In this document: piece by piece, positions 16,807 to 23,351 of the stretch | Position numbering within the stretch: position 1 is the first letter of the stretch | Layout: each line of letters opens with the position of its first letter | The notes under the pieces: generated by a model | The model's input: the letters and a program-made list of their open reading frames with translations, nothing else | Database searches by the model: none | Told to the model about the DNA's origin: nothing | Virus record (IMG/VR): IMGVR_UViG_3300034071_001887 | Location: 1-54,654 of that record | Source of the DNA: a virus | Strand: one strand, 5' to 3' | DNA length: 54,654 nucleotides | Position numbers and translations under genes: made by a program

Positions 16807-17903
16807 CATTTTGTACATTTTATTTTGATATAGATAGAAAAAACTGGAAGCATTTTACGGTTTCCAACGAGATGTACATGTGTTGGTTCGACAATCTATT
16901 GTCGTTGGATATAAACTTGTTCATTGTTACAGAAAAAAAATTTATAAACAGGATTTTGGAATCGCGAAAGAAAATAGACCCGCAATTAAAAAAAACTATA
17001 ATTAATGAAACTACTATAGAAGCCCTGACAGGATATAAGCTATATAATAAAAAACTAGAACAGTTGATGTATTCAAACGATTTTAAGAGTATAATACACC
17101 ACCGAGATGTGCCAGAAATGTGCAAACCTTTGTATAATGTATTAATGTTTAATAAAGTTCATTATCTAGAGGAAGTGTTAAAAATTAATCCTTTTAATAC
17201 GGAATATTTTAGTTGGGTTGACGCGGGATTTATCAGAAGTTCTTCGGAAGTTGAAAACATTGAACAATGGCCAGATCCTTCAAAACTATTATTAAAAAAA
17301 GATAAGATAAAGTTTTTCTGTATTAATCCTAATGTATTCTCCGATTTAAAAAAGGACGTAAACAGTGCGAAATACCATTTACTTTCTCAGATGAGATTTT
17401 TAAAAGGAACTATATTTTTTCTACACAAAGACTTGATTTCTCCGCTGAAAGATAAATTTGATTTTTATGTGAACGATAGTATAAGCAAAGGATTTATCGG
17501 AAGCGACGAAAAAATATTTGATTTATGCTGTGCTAATAATCCTGATATGTTTGATTTATATCAATGCAATTGGCGGGAAGAACTTAAATTATTTTCTCGC
17601 AATTACACTAAACCAAGTATACTAGAATATACCGTGTCAATCGAGTGGAAAGAAAGTGATATAGAAAAATCAAACGACTATCAATTTTGGTTCTTCTGCA
17701 TAGAAGATGGAAACGGTAAATCTATTATGAGAGAAGATTTTCAAATATCTTCCGAAGAGGATTATCAAAAATATAAAAATTATAAAAATACATACAAAGT
17801 AATTTCTGATCGTAAGCCCGAGAATTTCGTGATATGGCCGGTTTCAAAATCAAAAGGATACCTAAGATACGTAAGGCATCCAGTCAAACATATTATAAAT
17901 TGA
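16791..17903 (+). CDS. HtrL/YibB-like glycosyltransferase-type protein
   Basis: A 370-residue protein. ITFCTFYFDIDRKNW, then MYMCWFDNLLSL, a KPLYNVLMFNKVHYLEEVL helix and FSWVDAGFIRSS (about residues 140-151) match the HtrL/YibB family (PF09612), found in LPS and sugar loci. Residues about 288-370 (YQFWFFCIEDGNGKS ... FVIWPVSKSKGYLRYV) are homologous to the C-terminal domain of the GT60-like enzyme that opens the operon, although the catalytic parts are unrelated. Starts at 16791 or 16797 are both possible. The -35 element of the next promoter overlaps its stop codon. Confidence 0.75.
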   Translation: MVMDITFCTFYFDIDRKNWKHFTVSNEMYMCWFDNLLSLDINLFIVTEKKFINRILESRKKIDPQLKKTIINETTIEALTGYKLYNKKLEQLMYSNDFKSIIHHRDVPEMCKPLYNVLMFNKVHYLEEVLKINPFNTEYFSWVDAGFIRSSSEVENIEQWPDPSKLLLKKDKIKFFCINPNVFSDLKKDVNSAKYHLLSQMRFLKGTIFFLHKDLISPLKDKFDFYVNDSISKGFIGSDEKIFDLCCANNPDMFDLYQCNWREELKLFSRNYTKPSILEYTVSIEWKESDIEKSNDYQFWFFCIEDGNGKSIMREDFQISSEEDYQKYKNYKNTYKVISDRKPENFVIWPVSKSKGYLRYVRHPVKHIIN

Positions 17904-17927
17904 CGAATAGACAATAGATGCTATGTT
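17900..17927 (+). promoter_or_regulatory. Sigma70-like promoter for the HD gene
   Basis: TTGACG, a 16-base spacer and TATGTT. The predicted start of transcription lies about 9 bases before the ATG at 17943. The -35 overlaps the stop codon of the glycosylation operon. Confidence 0.5.
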
Positions 17928-17942
17928 GTATTCATATCATTT

Positions 17943-18617
17943 ATGAATAAAACACTACATACAGGTTCAGATTTGACAGAAAATCAAGTTCAGGAAAATT
18001 ACGAATACTTTCTTGAATTTTTGAAGGAAAAGTTTAGTGGAGACAGGCTTGAAAAATTGCTGAATATGTACTCCGAGAAAAATCTTGGATTGCAACTAGC
18101 AACCGCACCGGCGTCTGGAAAAAAGAATTACCATAACGCTTATATTGGAGGATATATTCATCACGTACTTGATGTAGAACGTGCTAGTCGTGGAGTACAA
18201 AAGCTGTATGAAACTCTTGGCGGCGAGATTGATTATACAGAAGAAGAGCGTATTATGGCGGCACTGCATCACGATTTAGGAAAACTTGGAGATGAAACTG
18301 GGCCATATTATATTCCCAATACCGACGAATGGTCTATGAACAAGCAAGGACTGCTTTTTAAGAATAACACAAAAAATCAGTTCTGGCGAGTTACGGATAG
18401 AGCATTATACAATCTACAGCGGTTTGGTATTGTGCTTACTTGGAAAGAAACATTGGCGATCAAATTGTCTGATGGAATGTATGATGAAGCCGCTGAATTT
18501 TATCTAAAGACTTATGACCCAGAAAAGGGTCTAAAGAATAATCTTGCTCGTCTTATTCACGTTGCAGACTATATGGCCTGCAACGCTGAACACGACGTTG
18601 CGAAGCGAGAAAGTTGA
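17943..18617 (+). CDS. HD-domain phosphohydrolase
   Basis: A 224-residue protein of the HD superfamily. Metal-binding motifs in order: YIHHVLDV (about residues 69-76), ALHHDLGKLGD (about 106-116) and a late IHVADYMA (about 203-210). HD proteins cleave phosphate esters, commonly of nucleotides; the substrate here is unknown. Similar proteins occur in T4-like aquatic phages. It has its own sigma70-like promoter and is closed by a strong terminator, so it is a single-gene unit. Confidence 0.82.
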   Translation: MNKTLHTGSDLTENQVQENYEYFLEFLKEKFSGDRLEKLLNMYSEKNLGLQLATAPASGKKNYHNAYIGGYIHHVLDVERASRGVQKLYETLGGEIDYTEEERIMAALHHDLGKLGDETGPYYIPNTDEWSMNKQGLLFKNNTKNQFWRVTDRALYNLQRFGIVLTWKETLAIKLSDGMYDEAAEFYLKTYDPEKGLKNNLARLIHVADYMACNAEHDVAKRES

Positions 18618-18632
18618 GACACCTAGTCTCAA
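18614..18632 (+). other. Inverted repeat across the HD gene stop codon
   Basis: A 7-bp stem, TTGAGAC/GTCTCAA, with loop ACCTA overlaps the stop codon. It precedes the main terminator and may protect the 3' end of the message. Confidence 0.35.
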
Positions 18633-18647
18633 GCGTGTGACAAAACG

Positions 18648-18672
18648 GAGCACCAGTTTGGTGCTCTTTTTT
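18648..18672 (+). terminator. Rho-independent terminator
   Basis: An 8-bp perfect stem, GAGCACCA/TGGTGCTC, with a 3-base loop and six T residues follows. It ends transcription of the HD gene. Confidence 0.92.
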
Positions 18673-18779
18673 GTGTCTTCACAGGTAAACAGTGTGACAG
18701 ACCAGTTGGCACGCAGTTTGCATATATATGTGCCATCGGTGCCCATAATGGGGTCGATATAAACAAAGGATACAAACAT

Positions 18780-19226
18780 ATGAGTACACTAAGCAGATAT
18801 ACACGGGATGAGTTTCTCACCCCATTTGATCGTCTATTTGACGATGTTTTCAACAGTTTCGGCGTAACACCTTACGCCGGATCTTATACCAAGCACAGTT
18901 ACCCAAAAGTAGATGTTGTTGAATATGATGACAAGTATGTTCTTGAAGCAGATGTTGCTGGATTAAGCAAGGAAGATGTTTCTGTAGATCTTGAGGGCGA
19001 CACGCTTGTAATACGAGGAGGTAAAAAAACTAACAATGAAAACACAACTAAAGGAAAGTACCTATATAAAGAAATTAAGCGTTCTAGTTTCACACGCTCG
19101 TTCAGCGTGGGTGAAGGCATTGACAAAAATAAGATCAAAGCCGACTTCACAAACGGAACAATAAAAGTTGATCTTCCTAAACTGAAGATTGAAGAGCAAA
19201 GACCAAAGACACACAAACTGTTATAA
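18780..19226 (+). CDS. Small heat-shock protein (Hsp20/alpha-crystallin)
   Basis: A 148-residue Hsp20. A short N-terminal arm (FDRLFDDVFNSFG) leads into the alpha-crystallin domain (about residues 43-135) with VDVVEYDDKYVLEADVAGLS, VDLEGDTLVIRGGKK, and the FTRSFSVGEGID and NGTIKVDLPKL strands. The usual C-terminal IxI is not evident. It works as an ATP-independent holdase and is common in cyanophages and other T4-like phages. The 107-base upstream gap holds AAAGGA as a ribosome site; no convincing promoter was found there. Confidence 0.92.
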   Translation: MSTLSRYTRDEFLTPFDRLFDDVFNSFGVTPYAGSYTKHSYPKVDVVEYDDKYVLEADVAGLSKEDVSVDLEGDTLVIRGGKKTNNENTTKGKYLYKEIKRSSFTRSFSVGEGIDKNKIKADFTNGTIKVDLPKLKIEEQRPKTHKLL

Positions 19227-19231
19227 TGCCC

Positions 19232-19259
19232 TTGACAAATATACAACAGTATATAGTCT
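19232..19259 (+). promoter_or_regulatory. Possible sigma70-like promoter upstream of an RNA element
   Basis: A perfect TTGACA, 16 bases and TAGTCT (or TATAGT with a 14-base spacer). It would start transcription near 19266, directly before a folded segment that ends in a terminator. Confidence 0.35.
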
Positions 19260-19261
19260 AA

Positions 19262-19357
19262 TGAAAGTGGTTATGGTTGTCAGTGGCTCCACAAACTGAC
19301 TGGTGGAGGGTGATAAGTCCATCACCCCTAAAGCCCCGCATTTTTGCGGGGCTTTTT
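19262..19357 (+). ncRNA. Candidate structured small RNA or leader
   Basis: About 95 bases between a TTGACA-type promoter and a strong terminator with no good ORF. GTCAGT can pair with ACTGAC, and CTCCAC with GTGGAG, but the two stems interleave and exclude each other. A third stem is GGGTGAT/ATCACCC, then the terminator stem follows. This is the layout of a small RNA or of a switch/attenuator. No known RNA family is recognised. Confidence 0.4.
19331..19357 (+). terminator. Strong rho-independent terminator
   Basis: A 10-bp perfect stem, AAGCCCCGCA/TGCGGGGCTT, with a TTTT loop and a T run. It separates the Hsp20/RNA region from the secreted Ig-protein gene. Confidence 0.93.
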
Positions 19358-19363
19358 ATTATC

Positions 19364-19391
19364 TTGACAAAATGCTGCCTACCATCAATAT
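19364..19391 (+). promoter_or_regulatory. Sigma70-like promoter (good -35, weak -10)
   Basis: TTGACA followed 16-17 bases later by CAATAT/AATATG. The predicted start lies within a few bases of the ATG at 19400, so the message may be nearly leaderless. Confidence 0.35.
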
Positions 19392-19399
19392 GGGCCAAA

Positions 19400-21625
19400 A
19401 TGAAGAACTATATCAAGATACTTTTTTATATACTTGCATTATGCAGTATGGCATGTGCTCAAGACGTTAGTCCAGTTGCTAAAGTTGGTCAGACTGTCAC
19501 CTTTGATGTTACCGCCACCGGAACAGCCCCGTTTACATATCAGTGGAAAAAAGGAGGAACGAATATTGCCGGTGCAACATCTATATCGTATGTGTTAGCG
19601 AATGTTACAATATCGGATGCCGCCGCTTATACCGTGGAAGTTAGTAACTCGTTGGGAAGTAGTCTTTCAAATATTGCAACTTTAAGTGTAGTCAATCCGC
19701 CGGTTTTTACACTACAACCAGTTGCTACTAACGCATCTGTCGCCCAATCTTTTACACTATCATCTCTTGCCACAGGCGACTCTCCACCAACATATCAATG
19801 GTTTAAAAATAATGTTGCTATATCAGGTGCAACATCTGCTACATATACAGTATCATCGGCAGTTCTTGCTGACGCGGGCATATACAAAGTATCAGCAAGT
19901 AATACTGTTAGCGGAACAGTAGTGTCCACGGACAGTAATGCGGTGGCAGTTACTGTCATAGAAGTTTTGGTGCCGCCTATATTTACTACGCAACCCGTCG
20001 CCGCAACGGTAAATCTTACACAGTCATTTACACTATCGGCATTAGCGACCGGCACTCCAACTCCAACATACCAATGGTATAAAGACAACGTCGCTATAAC
20101 TGGAGCAACATCTACATCATATACCGTAAGTTCTGCGGTTAGTGCCAATGGCGGCGATTATAAGGTTGTTGCCACCAATACACTAAACGGAGCATCCAGT
20201 TCAGTTGATAGTAATACAGCAACAGTAACCGTAGTTAGAACTCTTGCGGCACCAATATTTACTGCCCAACCATCCTCCGTGACCATTGATCTCAATCAAT
20301 CATTTACGTTATCTGGGTTGGCTACTGGTACACCAACTCCAACATATCAATGGTACAAAGATGATGTTATTATAACAGGAGCAACTTCTAGATCATATAA
20401 TGTGAGTGCCGCCGCTAGTGCAGACTCTGGTGCGTATAAACTTAGAGCAACCAGTACTATAGATGGTGTATCCAGTTTTACAGACAGCAATACAGCAACA
20501 GTAAACGTTGTTAGAACATTAAAGGCACCTATCTTTACCGTTCATCCTGTTGCTACAAGTGTTGAGTTTGGAAATACACTTACACTATCGTCTTTCGCAT
20601 CAGTATCGGTGTATTATTATACTGTTGGTACAGACAACAATATTTATGAAATCAGCGATACTGGAACAAAGAGGGCTGTGCGAGATGTGTCTACTCTTGT
20701 AGGTGCTACATCAGCAAACGCAATAAACGGAATAGCGTTTGATACTACCCGAGGTCAAGTATTTTTTGCGGCACCTAACCCGAGTGGAAGTGGTCTGGCG
20801 TCTCTGTGGTATTGGAACCAAGCTGCCAATTCTATACCAGTCAATTTAGGGCAATTGACCACCAGCCGACCAGACAACGGAGCATACTGGAATAATGCTT
20901 ATTGGTATATTATGCCGGGCACACATATGCTGGTACGAGTCGCATTACAATATGATGGGTCAGGAACCCCTGCAATGATTTCTAATGGCATTTCGTCCGC
21001 TACGCTCACGGGCGGTATACCTACAACAAACAACAATTATATTGGAGACATAGCCATTACTAGTAATGGTACATTATATGCCACTACTTCCAACGGTTCT
21101 ATGTTTTATAATCTGACTCTGCCGTCTGGTCCGTTAAGTGGTACTATAGCTGCCACCAATATAGGCACAGTTGGTTCTCCGGTAATAGTCAGGCTTCAAA
21201 TCACCTTCGGTCCAGCCGGTTCAACGTTGTATGGTCAATCCTTTGACAATGGTCAGTGGTATACAGTAAACACAGCCAACGGTACATTAACACCACTATC
21301 ATTTAGTACGCTCATTAATGGAGGAACGACTGGATTTCAGGATGTAAGCGGCGTGTCCGCAACGCCTGCCCCACCCGTTACAGATTCTGGAGCAGGTACA
21401 ATATCATATCAATGGTATAGAAATAATGTGGCTATATCTGGTGCTACATTATCGACATACACCGTATCACCAGTCGTAATAGATACTGGCGGAACATACA
21501 AAGTTGTCGCCACACGTACCTTTGATGGAATGACTAGTTCAACGGATAGTAGTTCAGCACTTGTTAATGTTACAGGTATTTCAGCACCAAGTAATGTAAG
21601 AATTATCATACGTTATGGTCCATAA
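19400..21625 (+). CDS. Secreted multi-Ig-domain protein with a nested insertion
   Basis: A 741-residue protein. MKNYIKILFYILALCSMACAQ is a bacterial signal peptide (cleavage after about residue 20), which decides the ATG at 19400; the frame opens further upstream, across the terminator. Four Ig-like domains follow (about 24-107, 109-197, 200-290, 292-380), each with (T)YQW(Y/F)K and YTV/YKV text. A fifth Ig starts at about 381, is interrupted at about 404 by a segment of about 250 residues that looks like a beta-propeller (YTVGTDNNIYEI, IAITSNGTLYATTS), and resumes at about 660 with ISYQWYRNNVAISGA. It is probably exported by the host, perhaps to alter the cell surface. Own promoter suggests a moron-like gene. 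Confidence 0.8.
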   Translation: MKNYIKILFYILALCSMACAQDVSPVAKVGQTVTFDVTATGTAPFTYQWKKGGTNIAGATSISYVLANVTISDAAAYTVEVSNSLGSSLSNIATLSVVNPPVFTLQPVATNASVAQSFTLSSLATGDSPPTYQWFKNNVAISGATSATYTVSSAVLADAGIYKVSASNTVSGTVVSTDSNAVAVTVIEVLVPPIFTTQPVAATVNLTQSFTLSALATGTPTPTYQWYKDNVAITGATSTSYTVSSAVSANGGDYKVVATNTLNGASSSVDSNTATVTVVRTLAAPIFTAQPSSVTIDLNQSFTLSGLATGTPTPTYQWYKDDVIITGATSRSYNVSAAASADSGAYKLRATSTIDGVSSFTDSNTATVNVVRTLKAPIFTVHPVATSVEFGNTLTLSSFASVSVYYYTVGTDNNIYEISDTGTKRAVRDVSTLVGATSANAINGIAFDTTRGQVFFAAPNPSGSGLASLWYWNQAANSIPVNLGQLTTSRPDNGAYWNNAYWYIMPGTHMLVRVALQYDGSGTPAMISNGISSATLTGGIPTTNNNYIGDIAITSNGTLYATTSNGSMFYNLTLPSGPLSGTIAATNIGTVGSPVIVRLQITFGPAGSTLYGQSFDNGQWYTVNTANGTLTPLSFSTLINGGTTGFQDVSGVSATPAPPVTDSGAGTISYQWYRNNVAISGATLSTYTVSPVVIDTGGTYKVVATRTFDGMTSSTDSSSALVNVTGISAPSNVRIIIRYGP

Positions 21626-21653
21626 TACAACTTCGGGGTTTCTTTTTATACGA

Positions 21654-21681
21654 TTGACAACCTTACTTTTTATGGTATACT
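21654..21681 (+). promoter_or_regulatory. Strong sigma70-like promoter for the methyltransferase
   Basis: TTGACA, a 16-base spacer and TATACT: the best host-type promoter in the window. Transcription would begin at or next to the ATG at 21688, giving a leaderless message. Confidence 0.7.
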
Positions 21682-21687
21682 ACTTTT

Positions 21688-22470
21688 ATGGATCTTGGTT
21701 TTCATAACATAAACGGGTTAGAAATGCTCAAAAAGATTGACAACAAGTCTGTTGATTTTGTGTTGACTGACCCGCCTTATATTATCTCCAAGAAGACGGG
21801 TATGGATGCGTTGTTCAATGCCGATGATGCCACTAAAGACAAGGCGAAGTATGGAAGTAAGTATGCGATCCAAACAGATTATGGTGAATGGGATAGCAAC
21901 TTTACCTTAGAAACTCTTGAAGAGTTTATCAAGGAGTTTAGCCGTGTATTGAAGAACGGCGGCTCTTGTATCATCTTTTTTGATCTTTGGAAAATTGAGA
22001 CATTGAGCAAGCTGCTTGAAAAGCACAAGTTTGGTAAGCTGCGTTTTATTGAATGGGTAAAAACCAATCCTGTTCCTATCAACTCGAAAGCAACATATCT
22101 TAGTAATGCTCGTGAAATCGCCATTTCTTGTGTAAAGGGAGGCAAGGCTACGTTCAACTCTGAGTATGATAATGGCATTTATCAGTATCCTATTTATCAG
22201 GGTAAGCGAGAAATTGATCGTATTCATCCTACTCAAAAGTCGCTTGAACTGTTTGGGGAGCTTATCAAAAAGCATACTAATGAAGGTGACGTTGTAGTTG
22301 ATCCATTCGGCGGCTCTGCGACAACATATATTGCTTGCCAGCATCTAAACAGAAAGTGTTATAGTTCTGAAATTAGTAATGATTATTACGCAAAGTGCAG
22401 GACACGAATAAAATGGCACGAAGATAACAAACCTGCTAAAAAAGCAGAGTTCTTTGATTTGGTTAGTTAA
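21688..22470 (+). CDS. DNA methyltransferase (N6-adenine or N4-cytosine, beta-class order)
   Basis: A 260-residue SAM-dependent DNA methyltransferase. Motif IV is TDPPYI (residues 28-31) near the N-terminus, and motif I, VVDPFGGSATT (about 203-213), near the C-terminus; that order is typical of the beta group. RIHPTQKSLELF precedes motif I as usual. It probably methylates A or C in a short site to protect phage DNA from host restriction or to regulate genes; no restriction endonuclease lies next to it. It has its own strong promoter and terminator, so it is a separate, probably early unit. Confidence 0.9.
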   Translation: MDLGFHNINGLEMLKKIDNKSVDFVLTDPPYIISKKTGMDALFNADDATKDKAKYGSKYAIQTDYGEWDSNFTLETLEEFIKEFSRVLKNGGSCIIFFDLWKIETLSKLLEKHKFGKLRFIEWVKTNPVPINSKATYLSNAREIAISCVKGGKATFNSEYDNGIYQYPIYQGKREIDRIHPTQKSLELFGELIKKHTNEGDVVVDPFGGSATTYIACQHLNRKCYSSEISNDYYAKCRTRIKWHEDNKPAKKAEFFDLVS

Positions 22471-22475
22471 TATAT

Positions 22476-22501
22476 AACCCAGATAAAATCTGGGTTTTTT
22501 T
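22476..22501 (+). terminator. Rho-independent terminator
   Basis: A 9-bp perfect stem, AACCCAGAT/ATCTGGGTT, with an AAA loop and a run of T. It closes the methyltransferase unit. Confidence 0.93.
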
Positions 22502-22512
22502 CTTTTTATATA

Positions 22513-22520
22513 TATTTATT
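22513..22520 (+). promoter_or_regulatory. TATTTATT box (near-match late signal)
   Basis: Ends 22 bases before the ATG at 22543, right after the terminator, so it is the likely start signal for the next gene. Confidence 0.4.
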
Positions 22521-22542
22521 CTTATAAGACATTTATTATAAT

Positions 22543-23256
22543 ATGAAGAAAAGTGAATTAAAGCAGTTGATTCGAGAAGTCGTCGAAGAAATAAATCTTC
22601 GAGAAATAGATCCCGTGATAAAAGACAAAGAATCTGGGAAATGGAAGCTCGATGTTCCTGGTATCAAAGTGTTTTTTGATATAACGGGTGCATTTAGCTA
22701 TCGACAAGGTCAAACTTTTTTTGGTACCGGAATACAATTTGTCAATAAAATTGTACACGGCGATCTCAAGGCAGCAAATCACGCCGGATTTGTGCTAAGT
22801 GATGGTAGAATCTTGGACGCGGCAACAAACGGTGTCGGAATAAAAGATGGATCTGAGATAGAAAAAAATCCTCAAAATTATATCATTTTTAATGTCGGAG
22901 GCAGTGAAGATAAATTAATCGCCGCGTATAACGATTTGAAAAAAGGTATAAAAGGTTATGATAGCGCCGGAATAGCCAGACAAGTAAAACAAAAATTTCC
23001 AACGTTGTGGAAATTGTTCAATAGATTTAAAAATGTTGAAGATAAGTTCAAAGAAGATGGGCAAGAAGAATTCTATTGTTCCGAGTTTGTTGCAAATTTG
23101 TTAGCAAGACTTGGTATTATAAATGTAAATGAACTCGTAAAGGCGAATGTTAGTGAAGATTTGAGCGGAATTGATTCTGCTGATGAATTAGATCCTACTC
23201 AATTATATGGATTAATAAAATCTAAAGCTAAATTGTTGGACATTGTACCGGCATAA
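22543..23256 (+). CDS. Permuted papain-like hydrolase (YiiX/NlpC-P60 superfamily type)
   Basis: A 237-residue protein. NHAGFVLSDGRILDAATNG (about residues 79-97) supplies the candidate catalytic His, and FYCSEFVANLLARLG (about 182-196) the Cys, in the His-before-Cys order of the circularly permuted NlpC/P60-like YiiX group. It may cleave peptide or amide bonds, for example in the cell wall, or act on lipids. The N-terminal 17 residues, MKKSELKQLIREVVEEI, recur almost unchanged in the gene at 44801 and loosely at 29752, suggesting a shared targeting peptide. A near-match late box precedes it. Confidence 0.7.
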   Translation: MKKSELKQLIREVVEEINLREIDPVIKDKESGKWKLDVPGIKVFFDITGAFSYRQGQTFFGTGIQFVNKIVHGDLKAANHAGFVLSDGRILDAATNGVGIKDGSEIEKNPQNYIIFNVGGSEDKLIAAYNDLKKGIKGYDSAGIARQVKQKFPTLWKLFNRFKNVEDKFKEDGQEEFYCSEFVANLLARLGIINVNELVKANVSEDLSGIDSADELDPTQLYGLIKSKAKLLDIVPA

Positions 23257-23338
23257 GCCGTCTACCGACGAAGTAGATCTCCAATTTTTGATTGGCTTCC
23301 TATATTTCGGAAGGAAGGTTCTTTTTAGATATATATGA

Positions 23339-23346
23339 TATTTATT
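23339..23346 (+). promoter_or_regulatory. TATTTATT box (near-match late signal)
   Basis: Ends 5 bases before the ATG at 23352. It supports that start over an upstream TTG at 23292. Confidence 0.3.
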
Positions 23347-23351
23347 ATAAC

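Noticed and set aside
18673-18779. Sigma70 promoter for hsp20 using TTGGCA and TATATA
   Set aside because: The spacer is only about 11 bases, and no alternative pair with acceptable spacing was found.
19266-19330. tRNA or tRNA-like gene
   Set aside because: Stems do not form a cloverleaf, and no T-loop or CCA-compatible acceptor stem is present.
19277-19399. Upstream extension of the Ig protein to 19277
   Set aside because: It would read through a perfect terminator; the ATG at 19400 gives a textbook signal peptide.
21626-21653. Terminator after the Ig protein (AACTTCGGGGTT and T run)
   Set aside because: Only about 3 bp can pair; too weak to call.
23292-23351. TTG start for the membrane coiled-coil protein
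   Set aside because: ATG at 23352 directly begins the first membrane helix and lies behind a late-type box.
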